Shown here: positions 18,283 through 23,591 of the stretch, in pieces
Position numbering within the stretch: position 1 is the stretch's first letter
Layout: every line of letters starts with the position of its first letter
IMG/VR virus record: IMGVR_UViG_3300042691_026894
Location: 1-27,120 of that record
Reading direction: 5' to 3' (one strand)
From: a virus
Length of the DNA stretch: 27,120 bases
Notes under the pieces: model-generated
The model's input: the letters and a program-made list of their open reading frames with translations, nothing else
The model's database searches: none
Told to the model about the DNA's origin: nothing
Translations under genes and position numbers: made by a program

Positions 18283-18533
18283 GGCGTTTCTCCCAGTAAA
18301 TCAGCTTCGTATTTTTGACGCTCTTTTTCGTACAATTCTTGCTCTGATATAGACATCGGCCCCTTATTTCCATCACTAGAAAAAGGTGATCCATCCATAG
18401 GATTATAGATAACATCCCTATCCATTACCAACTCGACTTCAATATCGGCTGTCTTATATTTCAGGCTACTGACATTGTGCTTTTTAGCCAATACCATCAA
18501 ACTCTCTGCCACATTATCCAAAACATGAATCAT
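18279..18533 (-). CDS. Small hypothetical protein between TerL and portal
   Basis: 84 residues from the ATG at 18533, which overlaps the TerL stop by 4 nt (ATGA) and has AAAGGG 8 nt upstream. A longer reading from 18554 would push further into TerL and has no comparable SD. The N-terminus MIHVLDNVAESLMVLAKKHN is an amphipathic helix. The C-terminus is charged and helical (EQELYEKERQKYEADLLGE). Short coupled genes at this place in other phages are often of unknown role. It shares a 4-nt overlap with portal too, so it is locked into the packaging operon. I do not recognise the family. Confidence 0.7.
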   Translation of the reverse strand: MIHVLDNVAESLMVLAKKHNVSSLKYKTADIEVELVMDRDVIYNPMDGSPFSSDGNKGPMSISEQELYEKERQKYEADLLGETP

Positions 18534-19987
18534 GCTAACGCCCTTTCTAGCCAATTAGAATTATCTTGCCTCATGCTACGCTCGATTTTTTCTATCATTT
18601 CCCTCTCTGTTTTCTTCCAATATTCTGCGCTTCCGTACATTGGCTCTATATCCTTCTCGCGATAAAAGTAGTGCCGTGCCTTACGGTACGCATACAATGC
18701 CGAGTCACATAGGTCATTCGGCATGTCTGGATGTTCCTTGTTGCCAGACTTGTCTTTGCACAACGCCCTATATTGCGCACCCAACGGCTCACATTGCCGC
18801 AAAAGCTTGAAGCGTTCCTCTCTAAAGTCTCCATTAACCAGCTCTATAAAGGCCATCTTTTCGCTCTTTTCGGCGGCCTCACAGGGAATACCCCACCGTT
18901 GCCTAAACTCTTCCACGATTGCCTTGCCGAGCCCCCCGCAATCGATCACAGTGTCGTCTGTTTTCCAGCGCGATTGTAAAGCGAGAGTCAAACCCGCCCA
19001 CTGGGAGGGAATCCAACCAGCGTGCTTTTCCGTGTGCACTGCGTATCCCGACGGGCAATCCTCGGACCACGCGACTACAGTCCATGCAGCGCTGTCGCTG
19101 TAACCCAGGTCGACACCCAACACGTGGTGCCACTCACAGGCCCCTGGCAGTTCGTCAGTGTAGTCTCGGCCCGGCACGAACTTGTAAATCAACGCATCGG
19201 GATCTTCTGTCCACACATTGCAGTACTCTCGGAGATAGGTTGGGTTGTCGTCCGTCCACCGCCGCCGGTTTTTGAGCTCAATTATCCATTCCCGCGCGTG
19301 AGGGAGGTACGTGTTGTCGAGAACGCTCCATTTGTGCAGTTCCCAATGCTCACCCGGATCGATACAGGCCCGATAAAACGGCCCTGTAAGGGTCGGCCCC
19401 GGGGAGCCGACCATGATCAAGGCACCGTTGTAATCAAGCAACGCCGGCTCAATTACATCCTCAATTACGTAGTCTAGGTGTTCGCCAAACGATGCCGCTT
19501 CGTCGACAACGCAAATACAATAGGCATCGCCGCGCAAACGCTCAACCACGTTCTCCTGATCGGCACCGTACAACATAATCTTTGCGCCGTTGGGAAGCAT
19601 TGCCGTAAGGTCGGACTCGTTAAATTCTAGCGGAATATTGTACTGTGCTTTGAGTTTCTTGAGCTTAGGCCAAAGCAAATTCTTGGCGCTCTTGCGCGTC
19701 AAGGCGAGGTATAGAGCCGTTGAATTGGGGTTAAGCGCCGCTGCGAGAAGCAGGCAAACACATGCGGCCTCTGTTTTTCCGGCTCGACGTGTGCATTGGG
19801 CAATTTTTGCTTTAGACGGAGAAAGAACGAAAGCTTTTTGCTGCGCGAATAGCGAATGAATTACCGCGCTTTTCCAGTCCTGCCTGGTTGGGGAGACTAA
19901 TTGCAGTTTACTCTTCTGCCGCCTCATCAACTCCTGTTGAATTAGCAGCTGCGAGTAAAGCATCTCCTCTTTCGTCAACGATCTCAA
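18530..19987 (-). CDS. terL: Terminase large subunit (ATPase/nuclease)
   Basis: 485 residues if translation starts at the TTG at 19987 (CGGAG 6 nt upstream). Alternatives are ATG at 19963 or ATG at 19927 (CAGGAG 4 nt upstream, smaller overlap with terS). I keep the long form because the LTKEEMLYSQLLIQQELMRRQ helix resembles N-termini of related terminases. The ATPase domain has Walker A CTRRAGKTE (about 65-73) and Walker B CICVVDEA (about 157-164) with catalytic Glu 163. The RNase H-like nuclease domain has GVDLGYSDS (Asp 293), TVIDCGG (Asp 349) and NDLCDSALYA (Asp 425/428). It cuts concatemers and drives DNA into the portal. All key residues are present. Confidence 0.93.
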   Translation of the reverse strand: MRSLTKEEMLYSQLLIQQELMRRQKSKLQLVSPTRQDWKSAVIHSLFAQQKAFVLSPSKAKIAQCTRRAGKTEAACVCLLLAAALNPNSTALYLALTRKSAKNLLWPKLKKLKAQYNIPLEFNESDLTAMLPNGAKIMLYGADQENVVERLRGDAYCICVVDEAASFGEHLDYVIEDVIEPALLDYNGALIMVGSPGPTLTGPFYRACIDPGEHWELHKWSVLDNTYLPHAREWIIELKNRRRWTDDNPTYLREYCNVWTEDPDALIYKFVPGRDYTDELPGACEWHHVLGVDLGYSDSAAWTVVAWSEDCPSGYAVHTEKHAGWIPSQWAGLTLALQSRWKTDDTVIDCGGLGKAIVEEFRQRWGIPCEAAEKSEKMAFIELVNGDFREERFKLLRQCEPLGAQYRALCKDKSGNKEHPDMPNDLCDSALYAYRKARHYFYREKDIEPMYGSAEYWKKTEREMIEKIERSMRQDNSNWLERALA

Positions 19988-20408
19988 TATCTACTCCGTC
20001 CTCAATTGCCATCAGCCGCAAAACTAAATCTTCCTCGCTCATCTGTGTAACACTATGCCGCAGGTCCGCCTGAACCTCAACTTTGCGCCCAAACACGCTA
20101 CTGTGGCGACGTTCTAGCATCCACGCGGCCGCTCTCCAATCCTTTCTACTTGATGCCATTATTCTGGAAACTAACTCTATCTGTTGCATGTGTTTGGCGT
20201 TGGCTATTATCTCCCAAAACCCTTCCATGCCAGCCTCGCCATCTTCTTCCATTTTCTTCCACTTGTAGACGGTATATGGTGCCGTTGCTGCGCACCTACA
20301 GGCATCGTTAAACGTGAGCCCCGCTGCAATCCCTTCAGCTATTTTATGAGCGGCAACAAAACGCTCCTCTAGGCTTTTAACCCTACCGCTTGTCTTTCGG
20401 TAATTCAC
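19908..20408 (-). CDS. terS: Terminase small subunit
   Basis: About 166 residues. I favour the GTG at 20408, with GGGGA about 8 nt upstream; a TTG two codons earlier is the alternative. An N-terminal helix-turn-helix is seen at AHKIAEGIAAGLTFNDACRCAATAPYTVYKWKKM (residues about 22-56), with 'Y..yKW' as the recognition helix end. A central helical region follows (AKHMQQIELVSRIMASSRKDWRAAAWMLERRHSSVFG), and the RRHS..FGRK.EV motif is typical of TerS. The tail is acidic. It recognises the packaging site and regulates TerL. The start overlaps the previous gene by about 26 nt, and its end overlaps the long form of TerL by 80 nt. Confidence 0.85.
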   Translation of the reverse strand: MNYRKTSGRVKSLEERFVAAHKIAEGIAAGLTFNDACRCAATAPYTVYKWKKMEEDGEAGMEGFWEIIANAKHMQQIELVSRIMASSRKDWRAAAWMLERRHSSVFGRKVEVQADLRHSVTQMSEEDLVLRLMAIEDGVDIEIVDERGDALLAAANSTGVDEAAEE

Positions 20409-20628
20409 GCACAAAGTCCCCGCTTACTTCGTCAATTGTTATGTTAATTGAAGACAAGAAATCTCTAGCACAATCCTCGCATAGGTAAATCTGGTATACA
20501 GTATAGCGCCTAGTGTTTGGTGTTCTCAGGTTGAAATGCATCTTCCCTGTAGCACCAATTCGGCTTTGTTCATGCTTTATCTCTTTAGTTCCGCATCTCC
20601 AACATCTCAATTTGTCTTGTTTTGACAT
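20383..20628 (-). CDS. Small zinc-ribbon protein leading the late block
   Basis: 81 residues. The ATG at 20628 has GGGGA with 7-nt spacing. Two cysteine pairs, CWRCG (residues 9-13) and CEDCA (about 50-54), are separated by a beta-type segment (TGKMHFNLRTPNTRRYTVYQIYLCEDC). This is the usual spacing of a treble-clef or zinc-ribbon fold, so it probably binds one zinc ion. It overlaps terS and is the first clear gene downstream of the proposed late promoter. Its role could be nucleic-acid binding or regulation, but there is nothing in the sequence to decide. Confidence 0.72.
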   Translation of the reverse strand: MSKQDKLRCWRCGTKEIKHEQSRIGATGKMHFNLRTPNTRRYTVYQIYLCEDCARDFLSSINITIDEVSGDFVRELPKDKR

Positions 20629-20630
20629 GG

Positions 20631-20858
20631 TTAATTCCCCAAAGTAGTTTGACGCTTTAGCTTCATATCAGCTATAATAGCATCTAAATGGTCAAAACAA
20701 AAAATTCCAATGTCAGGATCATGCCTCTCGTTTTCCCCGGCCGTTCTGTATACTCGCGAGCATTCCCAAAAAACGCTAATGGAATTTACCAGATAGCCGT
20801 AAGTGATCACTATTTGCGTCAGTTGGAGGCTCCAGCTTGACACTCCAACTGAGCGCAT
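20631..20858 (-). CDS. Possible small Cys-containing protein (alternative to the plus-strand 50-residue reading)
   Basis: The frame ends with TAA only 2 nt before the next minus-strand ATG, a spacing typical of operon partners. It encodes a plausible tail with WECSRVYRTAGENERHDPDIG followed by IFCFDHLDAIIADMK, resembling a small zinc-binding protein. Against it: no start codon has a clear SD. ATG 20858 is used here; GTG 20843 and GTG 20810 are also possible. The region is also covered by promoters and a plus-strand reading in the same codon register. It is mutually exclusive, as a main product, with the plus-strand ORF at 20688. Confidence 0.3.
   Translation of the reverse strand: MRSVGVSSWSLQLTQIVITYGYLVNSISVFWECSRVYRTAGENERHDPDIGIFCFDHLDAIIADMKLKRQTTLGN
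20649..20678 (+). promoter_or_regulatory. Candidate sigma70 promoter, rightward, TTGACG-18-TATAAT
   Basis: The -35 box TTGACG (20649-20654) matches 5 of 6 consensus bases. The -10 TATAAT (20673-20678) matches 6 of 6. The spacer is 18 bp. The predicted start is near 20685, only about 3 nt before the ATG of the 50-residue plus-strand ORF, so that transcript would be nearly leaderless. Confidence 0.55.
20674..20702 (-). promoter_or_regulatory. Candidate extended -10 promoter, leftward, for the late block
   Basis: On the minus strand, TGC TATTAT forms an extended -10 (-10 at 20674-20679, TG motif at 20681-20682), with a weak TTTTGT 17 bp upstream (20697-20702). It shares its A/T core with the rightward TATAAT. 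The predicted start is near 20667, giving a 40-nt leader to the zinc-ribbon gene at 20628 and then terS. Confidence 0.35.
20688..20840 (+). CDS. Possible 50-residue protein, first gene of the plus-strand island
   Basis: ATG at 20688 to TGA at 20840. The translation starts MVKTKNSNVRIMPLVFPGR and ends HYLRQLEAPA. It is basic at the N-terminus, with mixed hydrophobic and polar residues and no low complexity, so it reads as a plausible protein. There is no SD, but an almost consensus promoter puts the transcript start about 3 nt upstream, which would suit leaderless translation. The stop codon overlaps the -35 of the next promoter. The opposite strand is open in the same codon register, so one of the two may be a shadow. 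No family is recognised. Confidence 0.4.
   Translation: MVKTKNSNVRIMPLVFPGRSVYSRAFPKNANGIYQIAVSDHYLRQLEAPA
20802..20811. promoter_or_regulatory. 10-bp palindrome, operator-like
   Basis: AGTGATCACT is a perfect palindrome located between the two rightward promoters. Short palindromes of this size can be half of a repressor or activator site. No second copy was noticed nearby. The function is inferred only from its place. Confidence 0.3.
20820..20851. promoter_or_regulatory. Perfect 9-bp inverted repeat overlapping a -35 box (candidate operator)
   Basis: CAGTTGGAG (20820-20828) and CTCCAACTG (20843-20851) are exact inverted copies separated by 14 bp. The intervening stretch contains the whole -35 TTGACA (20837-20842). 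A dimeric repressor bound here would block that promoter. Confidence 0.5.
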
Positions 20859-20865
20859 GTATTGT
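20837..20865 (+). promoter_or_regulatory. Candidate sigma70 promoter of the plus-strand island, TTGACA-17-TATTGT
   Basis: A perfect -35 TTGACA (20837-20842), a 17-bp spacer and a -10 TATTGT (20860-20865, 4 of 6). The predicted transcription start is near 20872, giving a leader of about 42 nt before the 20914 start codon. The -35 lies within the inverted repeat at 20820-20851. Confidence 0.6.
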
Positions 20866-20872
20866 AACCACA

Positions 20873-20895
20873 TGGCCGAGCAAGGTGCTCTGCCA
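20873..20895 (+). ncRNA. 5'-terminal mRNA hairpin of the plus-strand island
   Basis: TGGC-c-GAGCA / TGCTC-t-GCCA form a 9-pair stem with one C/T mismatch and a 3-nt loop (AGG), beginning at about the predicted transcript start. A second, mutually exclusive 5-bp stem (GTGCT 20885-20889 with AGCAC 20896-20900) ends just before the SD. It could protect the mRNA 5' end or switch access to the SD. It is not a known riboswitch class. Confidence 0.4.
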
Positions 20896-20913
20896 AGCAC
20901 TGGGAGATGAGAC

Positions 20914-21171
20914 ATGGATTTAACCGCAACTGTATTAGGAACGGATGTTATGAGTACCACACAGAACACTATCACGTTGCACCGCAGTCCCGATAGCAAG
21001 TGTTGGTTCGCAGTTTTCAGCGGGCCGCATGCCGCTGAAATAATTGATTTGTTCGACACCGCGGCAATGCCTCTTCCATGGTTCCACACTGCCAGAGCTG
21101 AAGATGTCCTGCGCTCGCAGGTCAAAGCGAATCCTGACTGCAAAGTCTTACTATCCGATGTGGAGGTGTAA
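20914..21171 (+). CDS. Conserved-style small phage protein, island gene 1
   Basis: 85 residues. The ATG at 20914 has GGGAG 7 nt upstream. It is mixed alpha/beta: a strand (TITLHRSPDSKCWFAVFSGP), then HAAEIIDLFDTAAMPLPWF, and a C-terminal helix-strand with ANPDCKVLLSDVEV. The pattern 'TLhrs.d..W.A.FsGPHA.EI..LFgT..LP..f' recurs, in my recollection, among short proteins of tailed phages without known function. There is no catalytic signature. Its stop is 1 nt from the next ATG, and it is the first securely coding gene of the rightward transcript. Confidence 0.72.
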   Translation: MDLTATVLGTDVMSTTQNTITLHRSPDSKCWFAVFSGPHAAEIIDLFDTAAMPLPWFHTARAEDVLRSQVKANPDCKVLLSDVEV

Positions 21172-21172
21172 A

Positions 21173-21562
21173 ATGGATACGACTTTCAATTGCGCGCCGT
21201 TATACCATTGTTACCCACGACAAATTGGCCCACAAGATGCATATTTAGAAATAGATAAAAATGGAGAAATAAGCGTCTATTGGAATCCTGAAATTGGCAA
21301 TGCTATACCTGCAAGAGTTTACAGCGGAGAGTCATTGCGTTATCTCGTTAGTTGCTATCTACGTCAATCAGATATAGATGATCTAATTGCCGACGTCGCG
21401 GAACTAGTACCTAGCCTGCTAGGCGAGAAAGACGACGACAACTGTCTTAGCGACGATGGTTATAAAATATCGCACGAAATCGAGTTGCTATGCTCTAACA
21501 GGGAGCCCTCCCCGCCGTGCTATGAACCTGATTGCGTTTACTGTTCAAGTTTCGAAGACTAA
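21173..21562 (+). CDS. Conserved-style phage hypothetical protein with Cys-rich tail, island gene 2
   Basis: 129 residues. The ATG at 21173 sits behind a near-perfect GGAGGTG SD, one base after the previous stop. The first half (AYLEIDKNGEISVYWNPEIGNAIPARVYSGESLRYLV) is beta-rich. A 'leld..g.v...wn.eigNavP..v..g..lry' pattern occurs in unannotated phage and plasmid proteins. The second half is helical and acidic (DDLIADVAELVPSLLGEKDDD). The last 20 residues hold several cysteines (CYEPDCVYCSSFED) that could bind metal. It is coupled to its neighbour. Function is unknown. Confidence 0.75.
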   Translation: MDTTFNCAPLYHCYPRQIGPQDAYLEIDKNGEISVYWNPEIGNAIPARVYSGESLRYLVSCYLRQSDIDDLIADVAELVPSLLGEKDDDNCLSDDGYKISHEIELLCSNREPSPPCYEPDCVYCSSFED

Positions 21563-21574
21563 AAGGATACTGCC

Positions 21575-21799
21575 GTGGAATGTAAAATGTTTGAATGCTT
21601 TTGGTGTAAGAAGCCGCTTCGAGAAGATGAATTGGTTGGTGAATTATTCCGCGAGGCATTGCCAATTTGCGCTGAATGCGACAATGATGTTACTGAGCAC
21701 ATTATAAAAACTGGCAACGAATTGGCTTTTCATGCCGCCTTAAAAAAGGAAATAGATTCAATGATAGATAGCACAATGGAAATGCAATCTGTTTTATGA
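21575..21799 (+). CDS. Small zinc-finger-like protein, island gene 3
   Basis: 74 residues from the GTG at 21575 with AAAAGGA about 7 nt upstream. An internal ATG four codons in lacks its own SD. Cysteine pairs CFWCKKP (residues about 8-14) and CAEC (about 33-36) frame a short linker (REDELVGELFREALPI), consistent with a LIM/treble-clef-like zinc site. A C-terminal helix follows (ALKKEIDSMIDSTMEMQ). It lies 12 nt after the previous stop. Probably a metal-stabilised binding protein; no target is visible. Confidence 0.72.
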   Translation: MECKMFECFWCKKPLREDELVGELFREALPICAECDNDVTEHIIKTGNELAFHAALKKEIDSMIDSTMEMQSVL

Positions 21800-21809
21800 G
21801 AGGAAAGGG

Positions 21810-22001
21810 ATGAATGCGGTACTATTTACGCGATACTTATGTGTGGAATGCAAGCGATTTGTCGATAAGGATTGGGTACAAAAAGAGATGAGAGCAGGGA
21901 AGGAGATAGACGAACTATGCTGCTACCACTGCAAAAACTGCGGGATAATTGAAACTGAAACACCGAAGCGAAGGAGCGGAACGATATGCGCCCTGAAATG
22001 A
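21810..22001 (+). CDS. Small zinc-ribbon protein, island gene 4
   Basis: 63 residues. ATG at 21810 with AGGAAAGGG immediately upstream. CVEC (residues about 11-14) and CCYHCKNCG (about 37-45) give five or more candidate zinc ligands. The spacer helix is FVDKDWVQKEMRAGKEID. The end is basic (TPKRRSGT). The 3' end overlaps the next start by 16 nt. A nucleic-acid- or protein-binding ribbon is plausible. I do not recognise a family. Confidence 0.7.
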   Translation: MNAVLFTRYLCVECKRFVDKDWVQKEMRAGKEIDELCCYHCKNCGIIETETPKRRSGTICALK

Positions 22002-22273
22002 CAGAAAAGGAAATTTGCGACTTACTTGACAAAGACTGCCAGCCACAGGCCCCCGCAACTGCGCCGCTTGTTTTGCGCTGCTACGCTAGGCAAGCATATG
22101 GCCAGCTGCGGATCTATTGCGAGGAGAGCGCTTGGATACGCGACCTGCTAGGCCAGACGACGATCCTACCGCGCCAGATCCAGGCATTGCAGGCCATAGG
22201 CATAAAATTTTCGCTGGAACGAAATAGAGACGTTCCCAAAGAACTTGCGCAACTTTTTGACGAACAACATTGA
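21986..22273 (+). CDS. Hypothetical protein, island gene 5
   Basis: 95 residues. The ATG at 21986 has AAGGAG with 9-nt spacing inside the end of gene 4. The protein opens with a helix (MTEKEICDLLDKDC), followed by strand-helix elements (RCYARQAYGQLRIYCEESAWIRDLLGQT) and a helical end (RQIQALQAIGIKF then PKELAQLFDEQH). There is no transmembrane segment and no pairwise cysteine motif. Base use is G/C-richer than its neighbours in 22020-22190, which may hint at separate origin. Function is unknown. It is the last secure gene on the plus strand before convergent minus genes. Confidence 0.7.
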   Translation: MRPEMTEKEICDLLDKDCQPQAPATAPLVLRCYARQAYGQLRIYCEESAWIRDLLGQTTILPRQIQALQAIGIKFSLERNRDVPKELAQLFDEQH

Positions 22274-22334
22274 GGTATAACGAATGGAAATGGTTTACAA
22301 AATACACGAAGTGTTTCTATCTCCGGTTGCCATA

Positions 22335-22673
22335 TCACACCCACACTTCAACAATCGCCCGATCGTCGCCCGGATCTGCTATTATCCGAAACATCTGATC
22401 AATCCCAGGTACCATTCTTCGGCACCTGTTTAGCGACTTAGCAACTGCAAGTACCTCGGCAGCCCTAGGATCGCACCCCGGCTTGATTTCCCAAGCCCTA
22501 GCAACGTATTTGCCTGGGTGATCCTTCGGATCGCGATAAATCACAATTTGCCGCATCATGCGTTCCACCGGCTCGCCAAACCTAATCTCGTTTTCTGGCA
22601 TGTTTGGGTCGAGCACGATCCGGAATTTACCACTGTTCCCGCTCAACACAAACATATCTCTCATCTTAGCCAT
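22335..22673 (-). CDS. Hypothetical early protein
   Basis: 112 residues from the ATG at 22673 (a GAG lies upstream). The ATG at 22664 is an alternative and overlaps the upstream stop by exactly 4 nt. A longer reading to 22754 would overlap the neighbour by 94 nt and is not favoured. The sequence holds beta segments (GKFRIVLDPNMPENEIRFGEP), then RQIVIYRDPKDHPGKYVARAWEIKPG and a helix RAAEVLAVAKSLNRC, ending in a strand DDRAIVEVWV. A 'D..d.PgkyVaR.w.i..g' core suggests a small alpha/beta fold. I do not recognise the family. It is the last gene of the leftward early run and converges on the plus-strand island. Confidence 0.65.
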   Translation of the reverse strand: MAKMRDMFVLSGNSGKFRIVLDPNMPENEIRFGEPVERMMRQIVIYRDPKDHPGKYVARAWEIKPGCDPRAAEVLAVAKSLNRCRRMVPGIDQMFRIIADPGDDRAIVEVWV

Positions 22674-22924
22674 TTTGGTATCTCGATTTTTTGAGTAGTG
22701 CGTTCTTGGATATATTCCCAAGCAATCCCGTTTTGTATAGTAAACAAACTGCATATATGATCTACTAACTCGTAGTCATCTTCCTTCTCATAAAAATCAT
22801 CATAGTCCATCACTGTATATATGAATACTGTTCGACTAATTGTATTGAATCCTATGCTCCAATTTTCCCCCATCTTTGCCTTTATCTGTTTTTCTATCTC
22901 ATTAATTCTTTCACTATTTAGCAT
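22661..22924 (-). CDS. Hypothetical early protein
   Basis: 87 residues. The ATG at 22924 overlaps the preceding stop by about 10 nt; the SD is weak. A helical N-terminus (LNSERINEIEKQIKAKMGENWS), beta strands (GFNTISRTVFIYTVMDYDDFY), an acidic patch and another helix (YELVDHICSLFTIQ) suggest a small soluble protein. There are no conserved catalytic residues and no cysteine pairs. It is embedded in a chain of overlapping early genes, so it is likely co-expressed. The function cannot be given. Confidence 0.6.
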   Translation of the reverse strand: MLNSERINEIEKQIKAKMGENWSIGFNTISRTVFIYTVMDYDDFYEKEDDYELVDHICSLFTIQNGIAWEYIQERTTQKIEIPKWLR

Positions 22925-23159
22925 TCAAAATGCTCAACAGCTTATCTATTTTTGTTTCAATGTCGTTGACTATCTCTTCCACAACCAATATTCTACTCAA
23001 TGGATCTTTGTTATATGATCTTTCGTATCCCCATTCTCTTTCGCTAAATTTTTTGCTTGCATTCTCGCATTGTCCATTCCAGCAACGAATAGATCCGTCA
23101 TCGTTATTAGTTGGAGCGGCTCCGCATAAAGGGCAATTCCTCAGTAAGTATCGACTCAT
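22914..23159 (-). CDS. Small zinc-ribbon protein, Lar-like (possible restriction alleviation)
   Basis: 81 residues. The ATG at 23159 overlaps the preceding stop by 4 nt, next to GAAGG. The N-terminal half is a four-cysteine ribbon: LLRNCPLCGAAPTNN (Cys 9 and 12) and RCWNGQC (about 25-31), followed by REWGYERSYNK. This layout, 'L.pCP.CG......v.C..C.......W....N', matches proteins grouped with Lar, some of which protect phage DNA from type I restriction. The C-terminal half is a helix (VVEEIVNDIETKIDKLLSIL). Many members have no demonstrated function, so the name is a resemblance only. Confidence 0.62.
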   Translation of the reverse strand: MSRYLLRNCPLCGAAPTNNDDGSIRCWNGQCENASKKFSEREWGYERSYNKDPLSRILVVEEIVNDIETKIDKLLSILNAK

Positions 23160-23458
23160 CCTTCTTTCTCTTTTTCTCTATATTTTTTGCTATATCCTCT
23201 GTTCCGAATCCGCTTCAGGTTTGCCTCAGCAAAGATCAGCCCAAAATTACTGCCAGCCTGCACTTTCTCGTGTACAATCCCGTTCGCATCAAGAAACTTG
23301 TGAACCTTTTCGGCAATTTGCGGCCCGTACCACACCTCAATTCCTCGATCGCTTTCAATTGGCTCTAACTCAAACTTGTTGAAGAATAACGCAAGTTTCC
23401 TACTTTGCGCGATCCTTCGTGTTTTCTTCTCTGATTCTGTCAAAATCTCGTTTTGCAT
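23156..23458 (-). CDS. Hypothetical early protein, basic ends
   Basis: 100 residues. The ATG at 23458 has GGGGA 6 nt upstream although it starts 59 nt inside the end of the preceding membrane-protein gene, so the two overlap in different frames. A helical N-terminus (ILTESEKKTRRIAQSRKLALFF) is followed by strands (IEVWYGPQIAEKVHKFLDANG), then a basic end (RIRNRGYSKKYREKEKEG). It looks like a small nucleic-acid-binding or assembly protein but has no diagnostic motif. Its stop overlaps the next gene by 4 nt. Confidence 0.65.
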   Translation of the reverse strand: MQNEILTESEKKTRRIAQSRKLALFFNKFELEPIESDRGIEVWYGPQIAEKVHKFLDANGIVHEKVQAGSNFGLIFAEANLKRIRNRGYSKKYREKEKEG

Positions 23459-23591
23459 CGGTAATCCCCAAAATTACTAGTGCGCAAACTAGTTGAGCAT
23501 ATGAAATAATCACATCAAAAACTGCCAATGTAATAGACAACAAAAAACACTTGACAATAGCTATTACAAGCACCAAAACAAACTTAATCAT
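23400..23591 (-). CDS. Small membrane protein with two helices
   Basis: 63 residues from the ATG at 23591, overlapping the preceding stop by 8 nt (GAG 4 nt upstream). Starts further upstream (23651, with AAGGAG; 23693) would run in another frame through the preceding gene. Two apolar segments, FVLVLVIAIVKCFLLSITLA and FDVIISYAQLVCALVILGI, are followed by a charged tail (DAKRDFDRIREENTKDRAK). Size, two helices and a charged C-terminus resemble class II holins, but also superinfection-exclusion and other early membrane proteins. No endolysin gene lies nearby, so lysis is not favoured. Confidence 0.55.
   Translation of the reverse strand: MIKFVLVLVIAIVKCFLLSITLAVFDVIISYAQLVCALVILGITDAKRDFDRIREENTKDRAK

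Noticed and set aside
20631-21143. Full-length 170-codon minus frame running under the first secure island gene
   Set aside because: The upstream half is opposite the well-started gene at 20914 and has no SD. Only the last 60-75 codons are kept as a low-confidence alternative.
22304-22314. Short ACAC-gaa-GTGT hairpin between convergent genes
   Set aside because: A 4-bp stem is too weak to be called a terminator, although the place would suit a bidirectional one.
22284-22433. Plus-strand 49-codon frame at the end of the island, with GAGGT 8 nt upstream
   Set aside because: Two thirds of it lie opposite the minus gene at 22335-22673, and the translation shows no family pattern. It may be a real sixth island gene but cannot be supported over the minus gene.
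22930-23382. Plus-strand 150-codon frame opposite the early small genes
   Set aside because: Ser/Leu/Gln-rich and lacking an SD; the minus strand holds a chain of genes joined by 4-nt overlaps, one with a four-cysteine ribbon.
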